A stretch of DNA of 64,000 bases from Bacillus xiapuensis. Its GTDB lineage: Bacteria; Bacillota; Bacilli; Bacillales; Domibacillaceae. Where the stretch lies: positions 963,828 through 1,027,827 of the forward strand of contig NZ_KZ454939.1 in NCBI RefSeq assembly GCF_002797355.1, given 5' to 3'. The position numbers and the translations under genes were made by a program. Shown here piece by piece: positions 1 to 8,723 of the stretch; positions within the stretch are counted from its first letter, which is position 1; the number at the start of each line of letters is the position of its first letter. The notes beneath the pieces are model-generated. The model searched no databases. It had not been told where the DNA came from and saw nothing but the letters and a program-made list of their open reading frames with translations.

Positions 1-2085
1 ATCGGCAATGCGGTCTTCTAATTGTTCTTGGATGACCCGCCGCAGCGGTCTCGCGCCGAAAGCAGGGTGGTAGCCGAGCTCGCTTAATTTCATTTTTACT
101 TCATCGGTCACTTGAAGTGCCATTTGCTGTTCTTGCAATGTTTGATTTAATTCATTGATCATTAAGTCAACAATTTTCAGCAATTCTTCTTTTCCAAGAG
201 ATTTGAATTCAATAATGCGATCAAATCGGTTCAAAAACTCCGGTTTGAAGAAAGAGCCAAGGGAATCTAGGATGGAGCTTTCCTTCACAGCGCTGCTTTT
301 TTCAAATCCGACGGTAATCGGCTTATCAGCCGCCCCGGCATTGCTTGTCATAATAATAACGGTATCTTTGAAGCTGACTGTACGGCCCTGGCTGTCTGTC
401 AACCGGCCATCCTCCAGAATTTGCAAGAACATATGCTGAACATCCGGATGGGCTTTTTCGATCTCGTCAAGCAAAATGATGCTGTATGGGCGGCGGCGCA
501 CCGTTTCTGTCAATTGACCGGCTTCTTCATGTCCGACATAGCCTGGAGGAGAACCGATCAATTTGGAGACGCTATGTTTTTCCATATACTCACTCATATC
601 CAGACGAATCATCGTGTCTTTTGAACCGAATAACTCTTCTGCTAATGTTTTGGACAGCTCTGTTTTACCGACTCCTGTCGGCCCTACGAATAGGAAGGAG
701 CCGATCGGACGGTTTTTCGGCTTTAAGCCAGCTCGGCTGCGGCGGATCGCTTTGGCCACTTTTTTCACCGCCTCCGCTTGTCCAATTACTTTTTGTGACA
801 GGTTTTGCTCCAGGTTCTTCATTTTCTCCTGTTCATCTTGCTGCAGCTTGCCTACCGGAATGCCTGTCTTCTGTTCGATCAGCTGCTGAATATCTTCCAC
901 GGTGACAACTGGGCGTTCGGATGAGGGGTTCTGGCCGTTTAATTGCTGTTCTAATTTTTCCTCTTCATCGCGAAGCTTGGCTGCCCGTTCATAAGCTTCT
1001 GTTTGCAAAGCTTCCTGTTTTTCTTTGGCAATTTGCGCTAGGCGCTGCTGGATCGACTCTTGATCTTGCGTGTCAATCGTTAAGTTTAATTTTGAGCCTG
1101 CCTCGTCCATTAAGTCGATGGCTTTATCAGGAAGATAGCGGTCTTGCATATAACGATGTGAAAGAACAGCGCACGCTTCAATGGCTTCTTGTGAATAAGT
1201 TACTTCATGAAAATCTTCATAGCGCTTTTGCAAGCCTTTTAATATTTCAACGGCCTGGCCGACAGTCGGTTCGCTGACTTGCACCGGCTCAAAACGCCGT
1301 TCTAACGCCGCGTCTTTTTCAATTTGCCGGTATTCTTTCAGTGTGGTTGCCCCGATTAACTGCAATTCTCCTCTAGCGAGGGCCGGCTTTAGAATGTTTC
1401 CGGCATCCATGGAGCCTTCCGCGGAACCGGCGCCGACAAGCTGATGGATCTCATCAATAAATAGAATAATATTTTTCTTATGCTGCAGTTCAGCAACCAA
1501 TTGTTTCATTCGCTCCTCAAATTGGCCGCGGATTCCAGTATTGGCTACGAGGGAGGCGACATCAAGCAAGTATACTTCCCGTCCTTTCAGCTTTGCCGGC
1601 ACGCGCCCCTCCGCTATGTTCAGAGCCAGTCCTTCCGCGATGGCTGTTTTTCCGACACCCGGCTCTCCGATTAGTACCGGATTGTTTTTGTTGCGGCGGT
1701 TTAAGACTTCAATGACACGTTCTACTTCCTTTTCCCGCCCGATTACCGGATCGATCAAGCCGGCTTTCGCCATGTTTGTTAAGTTGCGGCCGAATTGATC
1801 GAGTAAGCCGTTTCCGTTGTTGCCGCCCTGTTGCGGCGCTGACATTTGAAACGGATTGCCGGATGGCTGCTTCATACCTGAAACAGGATGGGAGAAACCG
1901 AAGCCTTTCATTAATTCATCAAACGGAAAACCTTCAAATGGCTGAAAGTTCAGAGAAGGGCCTCCGATGGCTTGTTTATTTTTTTGATAGCACGCTGAGC
2001 ATAAATGTATTTGCTTTTCTTGTCCATTTATTTGAAAACGCAATTGCACATTGGCTTTTTTTTGCTGACAGTTTTGACATAACAT
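1..2085 (-). CDS. clpE: ClpE, ATP-dependent Clp protease ATPase subunit (3' end cut by window)
   Basis: Hsp100/Clp AAA+ unfoldase that feeds substrates to ClpP and disaggregates proteins under heat stress. I translated the minus strand from the ATG at 2085; 695 codons stay open to the window edge, close to the ~700 residues usual for ClpE, so only the extreme C-terminus is missing. Visible in order: an N-terminal zinc finger (C3/C6...C29/C32), which marks ClpE rather than ClpC; AAA-1 with Walker A GEPGVGKT and Walker B LFIDEIH; a UVR-like coiled linker ([18 protein letters not shown]); AAA-2 with GPTGVGKT and LLDEIEKA. The ribosome site AGGGGTG sits 8 nt before the ATG. The upstream CtsR boxes indicate class III heat-shock control. 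ClpE next to ykvI matches B. subtilis. Confidence 0.96.
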   Translation of the reverse strand, partial: MLCQNCQQKKANVQLRFQINGQEKQIHLCSACYQKNKQAIGGPSLNFQPFEGFPFDELMKGFGFSHPVSGMKQPSGNPFQMSAPQQGGNNGNGLLDQFGRNLTNMAKAGLIDPVIGREKEVERVIEVLNRRNKNNPVLIGEPGVGKTAIAEGLALNIAEGRVPAKLKGREVYLLDVASLVANTGIRGQFEERMKQLVAELQHKKNIILFIDEIHQLVGAGSAEGSMDAGNILKPALARGELQLIGATTLKEYRQIEKDAALERRFEPVQVSEPTVGQAVEILKGLQKRYEDFHEVTYSQEAIEACAVLSHRYMQDRYLPDKAIDLMDEAGSKLNLTIDTQDQESIQQRLAQIAKEKQEALQTEAYERAAKLRDEEEKLEQQLNGQNPSSERPVVTVEDIQQLIEQKTGIPVGKLQQDEQEKMKNLEQNLSQKVIGQAEAVKKVAKAIRRSRAGLKPKNRPIGSFLFVGPTGVGKTELSKTLAEELFGSKDTMIRLDMSEYMEKHSVSKLIGSPPGYVGHEEAGQLTETVRRRPYSIILLDEIEKAHPDVQHMFLQILEDGRLTDSQGRTVSFKDTVIIMTSNAGAADKPITVGFEKSSAVKESSILDSLGSFFKPEFLNRFDRIIEFKSLGKEELLKIVDLMINELNQTLQEQQMALQVTDEVKMKLSELGYHPAFGARPLRRVIQEQLEDRIAD

Positions 2086-2110
2086 AATAAGTTCACCCCT
2101 TTAAAATATT

Positions 2111-2164
2111 TTTGACTTTGACTATCTTTGACTTTATTATACTTTGACTATCTTTGACTTTCAA
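2111..2164 (-). promoter_or_regulatory. clpE sigma-A promoter with two CtsR operators
   Basis: On the minus strand a near-consensus promoter TTGAAA (2164-2159), 17 bp spacer, TATAAT (2141-2136) lies upstream of clpE. Two identical CtsR heptad repeats, AGTCAAA-GAT-AGTCAAA on the minus strand, occupy 2143-2159 (in the -35/-10 spacer) and 2117-2133 (over the start region). Their equivalent positions are 26 bp apart. An extra TTTGAC half-site abuts the second box at 2111-2116. The family consensus is RGTCAAANANRGTCAAA, so repression by CtsR is well supported. Confidence 0.9.
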
Positions 2165-2252
2165 GAGTTTTGTTTAAAAAATATAAATAGATTCTTAATG
2201 CTGGTAGACAAGCATATGGTGAAGTAGCAGAGAAAAAGCGGGGGATGCAAGA

Positions 2253-3275
2253 TTGAGAACTTGGAGCGGGGCATGTCAAGTAGCTGCAGTATATATCGGA
2301 ACGGTAATTGGAGCGGGATTTGCGACTGGGAGGGAGATTGTTCAATTCTTTTCACAGTTTGGGCTTTACGGATTGCTGACGATTATGATCAGCGGCTTGC
2401 TCTTTATTTTTCTCGGAGCCAAAATGATGACCAAAGCGATTGACTTGCAGGCCCCTTCTTTTCAAGAGTTTAATACGTTTCTGTTTGGGCGGAGTCTGGG
2501 AATGGGCGTGACGGTGATTCAATTCTGTATGCTGATAGGGGTAACCGGGGTGATGCTGTCAGGAACGGGGGCCTTATTCGAGGAAAGATGGGATGTGTCC
2601 GCCAATACAGGAATTGTTGTGACGATGGCTGCGGGCTTTTTAGTCGTACAAAAAGGGGTAAAGGGGCTGCTGGCGGTAAATGTTTTCGTGGTTCCGCTGA
2701 TGCTCCTGTTTCATTTCGTTTTGGCGGCGGAAGCGGCTGCTGGATCTTACTTTTGGCAATCTTTATTCACTGGAGGAGAGGGATTGGAGCCTTGGAAATT
2801 ATGGGTCGCCCCATTTAGCTATACAGCACTTAATTTAACGTTGGCGCAAGCTGTTTTGGTTCCGCTGGCCTATGAAATTAAAGATAAGCGAGTGATTAAA
2901 AGAGGGGCTTTTCTTGGAGGAGCAATACTGACATTGCTGATGCTTGCCAGTCACGTAAGCCTGTTGCAAATTGGAGACATTTCCCGATATGAGATTCCCA
3001 TGGCAAAAGTGGTGGAACAATTGATGCCGGCATTTCATTATATATATGTTTTTTTGATTTACGGGGAAATTTTCACTTCAGTAGTTGGCAACGCTTACGG
3101 TTTAAAGCAACAGCTTGAATCGCATGTCAATTGGAGTCCAGCTGTGCTCTTAAGTCTGATTTTCGGTGCGGGTTTTTTATTAAGCCAAATTTCTTACAGC
3201 ACATTGCTTGGTTTTTTGTATCCGTTATTCGGTATGATCAGCTTGCTGTTTCTGCTGCTTTTATGGAAAAAATAA
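2253..3275 (+). CDS. ykvI: YkvI family integral membrane protein
   Basis: A 340-residue, highly hydrophobic protein with about ten predicted membrane segments. It opens with a glycine-rich first helix (AAVYIGTVIGAGFATGREI), resembling the start of LeuT/APC-fold transporters; the family's substrate is unknown. The start is TTG at 2253; the GCGGGGG run about 8 nt upstream is a mediocre ribosome site. It is divergent from clpE, the same adjacency as ykvI in B. subtilis, which supports the name. It ends in a large hairpin shared with the convergent CPBP gene. A transport role is inferred from fold resemblance only. Confidence 0.8.
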   Translation: MRTWSGACQVAAVYIGTVIGAGFATGREIVQFFSQFGLYGLLTIMISGLLFIFLGAKMMTKAIDLQAPSFQEFNTFLFGRSLGMGVTVIQFCMLIGVTGVMLSGTGALFEERWDVSANTGIVVTMAAGFLVVQKGVKGLLAVNVFVVPLMLLFHFVLAAEAAAGSYFWQSLFTGGEGLEPWKLWVAPFSYTALNLTLAQAVLVPLAYEIKDKRVIKRGAFLGGAILTLLMLASHVSLLQIGDISRYEIPMAKVVEQLMPAFHYIYVFLIYGEIFTSVVGNAYGLKQQLESHVNWSPAVLLSLIFGAGFLLSQISYSTLLGFLYPLFGMISLLFLLLLWKK

Positions 3276-3360
3276 AAAAGCGGGCAGCATGTGTGATGCC
3301 CCGGAAAGTCAGATTTTGACTCTGACTTTCGGGATGCGTTTCACATGGCTCGCTTTTCTG
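3275..3360. terminator. Nested bidirectional terminator between ykvI and the CPBP gene
   Basis: An inner stem (3300-3313 with 3321-3333, one bulged G) sits inside an outer stem of A-rich AAAAGCG...CATGTG (from 3276) paired with CACATG...CGCTTTT (3342-3357). The outer arms supply A and T tracts on either side, so it can stop transcripts from both directions. Confidence 0.7.
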
Positions 3361-3969
3361 TTAACGAAGCGGGAGGAAGATTAATAGAAGCAGGGTAAAA
3401 ACTAAGTGCGAAATGATCAGCATAGGAATGCTGCGTTTCCAAACATATAGCGCTCCCCAAAAGAGACTGGCTACGAATGCCGCCAACATCCAGATAAGCT
3501 TATCCGAGTAAATAAAGATAGAGGCGAATAGCATGGAACTGACGAGGATCGCAGTCAAATCATTGAAATAAACGGACAGCCGCTTTTGGATAAACCCTCT
3601 CCAAAACAGCTCCTCACCTGGGATAAACACTAAGATCAGCACAATATAGTGCCAGGAAAATTGAGGCGAATACCGCTTATAAAGGGCTGATACTTGACTG
3701 TCTAAAGAAAAAGGAAGATAAGGCAAAAGCAAATGCCCCACCCAAAAGAGCGCATATAACAGCAGCCCGGATAATAAACCGTATTTCAGATAGCTGCGAG
3801 TTTTTTGTTTATCATCAATCTTTTCATTCATAATAGCAAAGCTTATAAAGAAAAGGTTTGCTGCTGTATATATGTACCAAAAAATGTCGCGATCAGAAAA
3901 TGTAACATAAAGCAGTATATGCGCAAACAAAACGCTTGCGATGAGCCGCCAATCTTTAAGAAGTGCCAT
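3361..3969 (-). CDS. CPBP family intramembrane glutamic endopeptidase (CAAX/Abi type)
   Basis: A 202-residue membrane protein with roughly six to seven hydrophobic helices. The family's catalytic signature EExxxR is present (GEELFWRGFIQKRL, about residues 117-130), followed by later conserved polar positions including SHLVF near the C-terminus. CPBP/Rce1-like proteases cleave within membranes; in Firmicutes some act in peptide immunity or signal maturation, but no substrate can be assigned here. ATG start at 3969 with an AAAGGAGA-like site upstream. It stands alone, convergent with ykvI. Confidence 0.85.
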   Translation of the reverse strand: MALLKDWRLIASVLFAHILLYVTFSDRDIFWYIYTAANLFFISFAIMNEKIDDKQKTRSYLKYGLLSGLLLYALFWVGHLLLPYLPFSLDSQVSALYKRYSPQFSWHYIVLILVFIPGEELFWRGFIQKRLSVYFNDLTAILVSSMLFASIFIYSDKLIWMLAAFVASLFWGALYVWKRSIPMLIISHLVFTLLLLIFLPLR

Positions 3970-4045
3970 TCGTTTTTGTTCTCCTTTCTATCATCACCGC
4001 CATTATTTTATCAAAATACATAGTGAAATGTAATGATAAAATCTT

Positions 4046-4082
4046 GAAATAAAAAGAGACCGATTCTTCAGGAATCAGTCCC
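4046..4082 (-). terminator. Rho-independent terminator of ykvS
   Basis: On the minus strand GACTGATTC (4080-4072), a short loop and GAATCGGTC (4066-4058) form a 9-bp stem with one G-T pair, followed by TCTTTTTATTT. It lies 20 nt beyond the ykvS stop. Confidence 0.75.
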
Positions 4083-4101
4083 TTCTCAAAAGAATATCTC
4101 G

Positions 4102-4293
4102 CTAAGCGTTCACGGAAGGATGAATAATCGTATAGTTTTTATGGTTGACCACGGTTTTTTCTTCCATGTCCAGGCTATGGAAATTATCCATAATTGTTAA
4201 ATCAACGATAACGGAATTTTCATTGACTTTTTCAACCAGACCCAGCAAACCACCTTTAAATTTAATGACATTCCCCACTTCTGCTTTTGCCAT
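4102..4293 (-). CDS. ykvS: YkvS family small protein (DUF2187)
   Basis: A 63-residue soluble protein (starts AKAEVGNVIKFKGGLLGLVEKVNENSVIVDLT) matching the YkvS/DUF2187 family of Bacillus, predicted to be a small all-beta domain of unknown function. Start ATG at 4293 with a strong GGGGAGTAGGAG ribosome site. A near-palindrome resembling a cre site lies at 4320-4333 just upstream. Monocistronic with its own terminator. Confidence 0.8.
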   Translation of the reverse strand: MAKAEVGNVIKFKGGLLGLVEKVNENSVIVDLTIMDNFHSLDMEEKTVVNHKNYTIIHPSVNA

Positions 4294-4319
4294 TTCTCCT
4301 ACTCCCCTTCATACTTTAA

Positions 4320-4333
4320 TGTAAACGTTTGCT
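4320..4333. promoter_or_regulatory. Weak cre-like palindrome upstream of ykvS
   Basis: TGTAAACGTTTGCT matches the CcpA cre consensus TGWAANCGNTNWCA except at two positions. It lies 27 bp before the ykvS start. A candidate only; no promoter was assigned with it. Confidence 0.25.
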
Positions 4334-4421
4334 CCATATTGTTTTTCCGCGGCGTTTATTATAAGATTTTAGAAGCCGGCTGATTACGTAGGCAGTGAAA
4401 CACGTCTTATGAGCATTTATT

Positions 4422-4459
4422 ACTTTACAGTTTGCCTTATTTGCCAATAAGAGTAAAGT
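4422..4459 (+). other. Two-tier hairpin upstream of the 64-residue ORF
   Basis: ACTTTAC (4422-4428) pairs with GTAAAGT (4453-4459), enclosing CTTATT (4436-4441) paired with AATAAG (4446-4451). It lies about 43 bp before the ATG at 4502 and has no T tract, so it looks more like an operator or 5' leader structure than a terminator. Confidence 0.35.
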
Positions 4460-4501
4460 GTTTTGCATGATATTAAACAAAATTCAGAAAGGATTTTTAG
4501 C

Positions 4502-4696
4502 ATGACGAGAGAGGAAGCTGAACGTCTGTTAGAAGATCTGAAAAACGGAAATATTCAAGAATGTCTTGTAAGCAAAGATCAGTTTATGGTTTTCCGGGAT
4601 GTGTTAGTTAAGCGAGAGGATTTTAAACATTTCAAAGGAGTGGCCAGACGCGGCGGCACTGTTTGCTACTCTTACATGCAAGAAGCAAGGCGGTGA
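4502..4696 (+). CDS. Conserved-looking small protein, unknown function (64 residues)
   Basis: A charged 64-residue protein beginning MTREEAERLLEDLKNGNIQE and ending in a basic segment (KHFKGVARRGGTVCYSYMQEARR). The ATG at 4502 is chosen over an upstream in-frame ATG at 4463 because AAAGGA lies about 8 nt before it. Predicted helical N-terminus, no membrane segment, a single Cys near the C-terminus. It resembles the many small conserved proteins of Bacillus, but I cannot assign it to a named family. It lies alone between ykvS (divergent) and ptsH. Confidence 0.65.
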   Translation: MTREEAERLLEDLKNGNIQECLVSKDQFMVFRDVLVKREDFKHFKGVARRGGTVCYSYMQEARR

Positions 4697-4849
4697 GAAG
4701 CAACCCCCGGCTTTCTGTCGCACGCTGAAGAGGGGCGGACGATGAGATTGACAAAATGAAGCAAGCCTCTGCTGATTCGATCGCGGCGGTCTTGTCTTCC
4801 TTATAATGTATGAATACTCAAACTTGTGATTTAGAAGGAGAGAATATCA

Positions 4850-5116
4850 ATGGTAGAAAAACAATTTAAGGTTACAGCTGAAACAGGGATCCATGCCCGG
4901 CCAGCTACTTTATTAGTTCAGACTGCAAGCAGGTTTTCATGCGAAATTGAACTGGAATATCAAGAAAGGAAAGTCAATTTGAAATCCATCATGGGCGTGA
5001 TGTCTCTTGGAATTGGCCAGCATTCTGATATTAAGATTATCGCGGATGGCAGCGATGAACAAGAGGCGATCACGATTATTGCAAACTTGCTGAAAGAAGA
5101 AGGATTGGCCCAATAA
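4850..5116 (+). CDS. ptsH: HPr phosphocarrier protein, standing alone
   Basis: An 88-residue HPr. It carries the PTS phosphorylation site His15 in the motif GIHARPAT and the regulatory Ser46 in [12 protein letters not shown], the target of HPr kinase in Firmicutes. His15 argues against Crh, which has Gln there. In B. subtilis ptsH sits in ptsGHI; here neither ptsG before it nor ptsI after it is present, and the gene ends in its own terminator. It may serve catabolite repression through CcpA, with enzyme I encoded elsewhere. Start ATG at 4850 behind GAAGGAGAG. Confidence 0.92.
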   Translation: MVEKQFKVTAETGIHARPATLLVQTASRFSCEIELEYQERKVNLKSIMGVMSLGIGQHSDIKIIADGSDEQEAITIIANLLKEEGLAQ

Positions 5117-5272
5117 TAGCCCATCATGCTGAAAGGGCGAGCCGCTTTCCAGAAGCTCATCAGGGCAGATGTCATAATGGCTTGAAAAATAAGAGCAAAG
5201 CGGATTGATTTTGGGTAAGAATAAGTGAACAGCAAATGAAAAGCCATCTCAACCTTTTCATTTCCCCCATTG

Positions 5273-5305
5273 ACCCCATGTGCTAAGACGCATGGGGGTT
5301 TTTTG
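5273..5305 (+). terminator. Terminator downstream of ptsH
   Basis: CCCCATG (5274-5280), a 10-nt loop and CATGGGG (5291-5297) are followed by a GTTTTTT run. It is 157 nt after the ptsH stop; the stretch between holds no convincing ORF. Confidence 0.85.
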
Positions 5306-5577
5306 TTTAGGGGCGTTTTAGTTAAAAAGCTATGTGGTATTTTGAATGTCGATAATTTGATTTAAATTAAGGATTTCCTATTTTCACGAAATTCCTTACC
5401 CATTTTAGGCGGTCAGATTTCAACTGTTTGTCCTGATCTGTGCCAAAGAGGGATTCTCCTATCAGACGTGTTGGATTGCAGCACTCAGAATTACTATTCT
5501 TTCTATTGAAGGGAGAAATGCAGGAATATTCAAATTATATTATAATGGATGGGAATCGATAGATGGGAGGGATTTTG
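5306..5577. other. Gene-free stretch upstream of the SDR gene
   Basis: No coding frame with a start and ribosome site was seen. A TATAAT at 5541-5546 is probably the -10 of the SDR gene, without a convincing -35 at the right spacing. An imperfect GGATTTCC...GAAATTCC inverted pair lies near 5370-5395. Confidence 0.4.
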
Positions 5578-6363
5578 TTGGACTACTCTTTTCAAGGAAA
5601 AACGGCTTTAGTGCTGGCGTCCAGTCAAGGGTTGGGACAAGCTATCGCTGAAAAGCTGGCAGCTGGTGGAGCCGAGGTTATGATAGCCAGCCGAAATGAG
5701 AGAAAACTTCAGGAAACAAAAGAGCGCTTGAACGGCCTGACAGGTGCAAAAGTAGATTATACGGTGTGTGATCTTACGAAGCCAGAAGAAATTCAGCGGC
5801 TTGTCAAGAAGACCGTTGATCAATTTGGCAAGATTGATATTTTGATTAATAATGCCGGCGGACCGCCGGCCGGGATGTTTGAAGAGATGTCGGATGAACA
5901 ATGGCAGCAAGCATTTGAATTGAACTTGCTGTCTTATGTTCGCGTGATTCGAGAAGCGTTGCCGCACTTGAAAAAGCAGGGCGGGAGAATTGTCAATATT
6001 GCTTCCTCTTCCATTAAAGAACCAATCCCGGGGCTTATACTATCCAATACGTTCCGTACGGGGATTGTCGGGCTCTCCAAAACATTAGCCGAAGAATTGG
6101 CCCCGTATAATATTTTAGTAAATACCGCAGCTCCAGGAAGAATCGCGACGGATCGCGTCCGTCATCTCGATGAGGTAAATGCGAAGAAACAAGGAATTTC
6201 CGTGGAAGAGCAAGAGGATAAGATGAAAAAGAAAATTCCTCTGGGGCGTTATGGAAGACCAGAGGAGTTCGCCAATGTCGTGGCGTTCCTTGCATCCGAT
6301 GCCAATACATATGTAACCGGCAGCAGCCTTCTGATTGATGGCGGAATGGTGCGTTCTATTTAA
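5578..6363 (+). CDS. SDR-family oxidoreductase-like protein with atypical active site
   Basis: A 261-residue Rossmann-fold protein of the FabG/BKR-like SDR group. The nucleotide motif is ASSQGLGQ instead of TGxxxGxG; NNAG is intact (ILINNAGGPPAG). Where classical SDRs have YxxxK, this protein reads ILSNTFRTGIVGLSK, so the catalytic Tyr and Lys are absent while the preceding Ser stretch (IASSS) and the later PGRIATDRV and TGSSLLIDGG segments are kept. A subgroup of SDRs with imperfect nucleotide and catalytic motifs is known, so this looks like a conserved variant, not decay. TTG at 5578 is the likely start: GGGAGGG lies 6 nt upstream, and the ATG at 5563 overlaps that site. Reaction unknown. 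Confidence 0.85.
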   Translation: MDYSFQGKTALVLASSQGLGQAIAEKLAAGGAEVMIASRNERKLQETKERLNGLTGAKVDYTVCDLTKPEEIQRLVKKTVDQFGKIDILINNAGGPPAGMFEEMSDEQWQQAFELNLLSYVRVIREALPHLKKQGGRIVNIASSSIKEPIPGLILSNTFRTGIVGLSKTLAEELAPYNILVNTAAPGRIATDRVRHLDEVNAKKQGISVEEQEDKMKKKIPLGRYGRPEEFANVVAFLASDANTYVTGSSLLIDGGMVRSI

Positions 6364-6470
6364 AAGCAAAGAAAAAATTAAAAAAGATGGTTTAAAAGCG
6401 CAGGGACGTGGGAAAGATACAACTAAGCATGATCAATTGGAAATTCTCACTCACAAACCCCCTTTTCTTG

Positions 6471-6498
6471 GGACCTGCCTATGGCGGGTCTTTTTTTT
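6471..6498 (+). terminator. Terminator after the SDR gene
   Basis: GACCTGCC (6472-6479), loop TAT, GGCGGGTC (6483-6490) with one G-T pair, followed by eight T. It lies 108 nt past the stop. Confidence 0.85.
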
Positions 6499-6568
6499 AT
6501 TCTGCAGTCAAACAGAACTTGCTTCAGCCAATTTGCGTCATCCATTATATCGAAAAGGTGGAAATGTT

Positions 6569-7438
6569 ATGATAAAGAAGAAACTGGGTTTTATTGGAAC
6601 GGGTGTCATGGGGAAAAGCATGGCCAAGCATCTTTTGCTATCTGGTTATCCGCTCTATATCTATAATCGCACGAAAACAAAAGCGCAAGAGCTGCTTGAC
6701 CTCGGAGCTTCATGGTGTGAGAGTCCAGCGGAATTAGCTGAGCAGGCGGATATTATATTGACGATTATTGGTGAGCCGAAGGATGTCGAGGAAGTGTACT
6801 TGGGCGCTGGCGGCATTCTGCCAAACAGCCGGCCGGGCCAAATGGTAATTGATATGACGACCTCTAAACCGAGCCTTGCTAAAAAGATATATGAAAGAGC
6901 GAAGGAGCGGGGAGTTCATGCATTGGATGCCCCGGTTTCGGGCGGAGATATCGGCGCGAAAGAAGGGACTCTGGCCATTATGGTAGGCGGAGACCGTGAA
7001 GCCTTCCAAGCGGCCCGACCGATATTGGATATAATCGGAGAAAATATTGTATATCAAGGAGGTCCTGGTGCAGGCCAGCATACGAAAATGTGCAATCAAA
7101 TAGCGATCGCATCGAATATGATCGGGGTATGCGAAGCCATGCTTTACGCACATAAAGCCGGACTTGATCAGGAAACGGTGCTGAAAAGCATTTCGACAGG
7201 AGCGGCAGGAAGCTGGTCGCTGTCGCAATTAGCGCCGCGGATGATCAAACAGGATTACAAGCCGGGTTTCTACATTAAGCATTTTATCAAGGATATGCGA
7301 ATCGCTCTTGAGGAGGCGGAGCGAATGGATTTGCCTTTGCCGGGTCTTGAAAAGGCGAAAGAGATGTACGGGCAATTGGCAGCAAAAGGGGAGCAAGACA
7401 GCGGCACACAAGCGCTAATAAAGTATTGGAATGAATAA
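6569..7438 (+). CDS. ykwC: YkwC, NAD(P)-dependent beta-hydroxyacid dehydrogenase
   Basis: A 289-residue member of the 3-hydroxyisobutyrate/tartronate-semialdehyde dehydrogenase family. The N-terminal Rossmann motif GFIGTGVMG is followed by the substrate-binding DAPVSGGDIGAKEGTL, and the catalytic Lys lies in the helix GAGQHTKMCNQI. The ATG at 6569 has AAAAGGTGG 8 nt upstream; the frame is open further 5' but that part has no family similarity. The neighbouring convergent patA matches the B. subtilis ykwC-patA neighbourhood. The true hydroxyacid substrate is not known. Confidence 0.88.
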   Translation: MIKKKLGFIGTGVMGKSMAKHLLLSGYPLYIYNRTKTKAQELLDLGASWCESPAELAEQADIILTIIGEPKDVEEVYLGAGGILPNSRPGQMVIDMTTSKPSLAKKIYERAKERGVHALDAPVSGGDIGAKEGTLAIMVGGDREAFQAARPILDIIGENIVYQGGPGAGQHTKMCNQIAIASNMIGVCEAMLYAHKAGLDQETVLKSISTGAAGSWSLSQLAPRMIKQDYKPGFYIKHFIKDMRIALEEAERMDLPLPGLEKAKEMYGQLAAKGEQDSGTQALIKYWNE

Positions 7439-7472
7439 GAAGCAAGGAGCGGATCCCGCTCCTTGCTTCTTT
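7437..7472. terminator. Bidirectional terminator between ykwC and patA
   Basis: A perfect 16-bp stem (7437-7452 with 7456-7471) around a 3-nt loop overlaps both stop codons and ends in CTTCTTTA on the plus strand. Confidence 0.85.
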
Positions 7473-8634
7473 ATAGGTGCTCGCGAATGGATCGGATATA
7501 AGCTTCTATGCGATCCATTCCTTGTTCCAATTGCTTCATCGAGCAGGCATAGGATAATCGGAAATAGCCTTCTCCATATTCGGTGAATGCACTGCCGGGC
7601 ACAACGGCTACTTTATACTTAGTGGCCAGGTGATAACAGAAATCAAACGATGAATCTGTGACATAGGAAGGGATTTTTACAAAAAAGTAGAATGCGCCAT
7701 CCGGCTTGACAACATCAAATCCGAGCGATTGCAGGCGTTTGGTGACGTATTCGCGTCGCTGCTTATATTGCTCGCGCATCGGTTTTGCATCATCCATTCC
7801 TGCCGTTAACGCTGCTAATGCCGCCCGCTGCGAGACGGAAGAGGCACAGGACACACTGTACTGATGAACCTTTAGCATATGCTTTGCAATATTTTCAGGA
7901 GCGAATAATAGGCCGATTCTCCAGCCAGTCATCGCATGAGATTTGGATAAGCCATTGATTACGATGGTTTGCTCTTTCAGAAACGAAGCGATTGAGACAT
8001 GCGCCCGGTCATAGGAAAGCTCGCTGTAAATTTCGTCAGCGACAATAAAAATATCTTTTTCTCTTACTAAATCAGCAATTTCCTTTAATTCTGCTTTGGA
8101 TAGGCTGACGCCGGTTGGATTTGAAGGATAGGGCAGAATGATTGCTTTTGTTTGCGGCGTGATCGCCGGGCGAATTAAATCAGCCGTAAGCTTAAAGTCA
8201 TTTTGCCGAGTATCGACCGTTTTTAGCTGAGCGCCGCACATATAAATGATCGGTTCGTAACCGGGATAGACAGGCCCCGGAAGAATGACTTCATCGCCCG
8301 GTGATAAAATGGTGCGCAGTGTTACATCGATGGCTTGGCTGGCTCCTGAGGTAACGATCACCTCTGTCTCTGGAGAATAAGTCAAATGATACTTTTGGCT
8401 GACATAATGAGCTGCGGCATTCCGAAGCTCAATATAGCCGGCGTTATGTGTATATGTAGTGGCGTTTTGTTCAATCGCTTGAATGCCCGCTTCCTTCACG
8501 TGATCGGGGGTATGAAAGTCTGGTTGTCCGATCGTCAAAGAGATCATATCATCGGTTCCGCTGACCAGATTGAAGAATTTGCGGATTCCGGAAATTTGGA
8601 TGTTTCTAACCTTTTCATTGATACAATGTTCCAA
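7471..8634 (-). CDS. patA: PatA, PLP-dependent aminotransferase (N-acetyl-LL-diaminopimelate aminotransferase)
   Basis: A 387-residue class I/II aminotransferase. The PLP-binding lysine is in NGLSKSHAMTGWRIG, with PYPSNPTG and DEIYSEL as cofactor-site motifs and the C-terminal substrate Arg in YFRLSYA. In Bacillus PatA converts N-acetyl-2-amino-6-oxopimelate to N-acetyl-LL-diaminopimelate in the acetylase branch of lysine and peptidoglycan synthesis; dapH and dapL of the same branch lie at 23.5-25.4 kb. TTG start at 8634 behind AAAGGCGG; a nearby ATG is out of frame. Confidence 0.9.
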   Translation of the reverse strand: MEHCINEKVRNIQISGIRKFFNLVSGTDDMISLTIGQPDFHTPDHVKEAGIQAIEQNATTYTHNAGYIELRNAAAHYVSQKYHLTYSPETEVIVTSGASQAIDVTLRTILSPGDEVILPGPVYPGYEPIIYMCGAQLKTVDTRQNDFKLTADLIRPAITPQTKAIILPYPSNPTGVSLSKAELKEIADLVREKDIFIVADEIYSELSYDRAHVSIASFLKEQTIVINGLSKSHAMTGWRIGLLFAPENIAKHMLKVHQYSVSCASSVSQRAALAALTAGMDDAKPMREQYKQRREYVTKRLQSLGFDVVKPDGAFYFFVKIPSYVTDSSFDFCYHLATKYKVAVVPGSAFTEYGEGYFRLSYACSMKQLEQGMDRIEAYIRSIREHL

Positions 8635-8723
8635 GTGACATCGCCGCCTTTCTTTATGTATGTTATTGTATCATTGAAAATGGTTTTGTGGATAACGAAA
8701 AAAATCTATGTGGAGAGAGTCAA

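Noticed and set aside
155-2087. Several plus-strand frames across the first 2 kb
   Set aside because: They are shadows of clpE, which is open on the minus strand for all 695 codons with complete family motifs.
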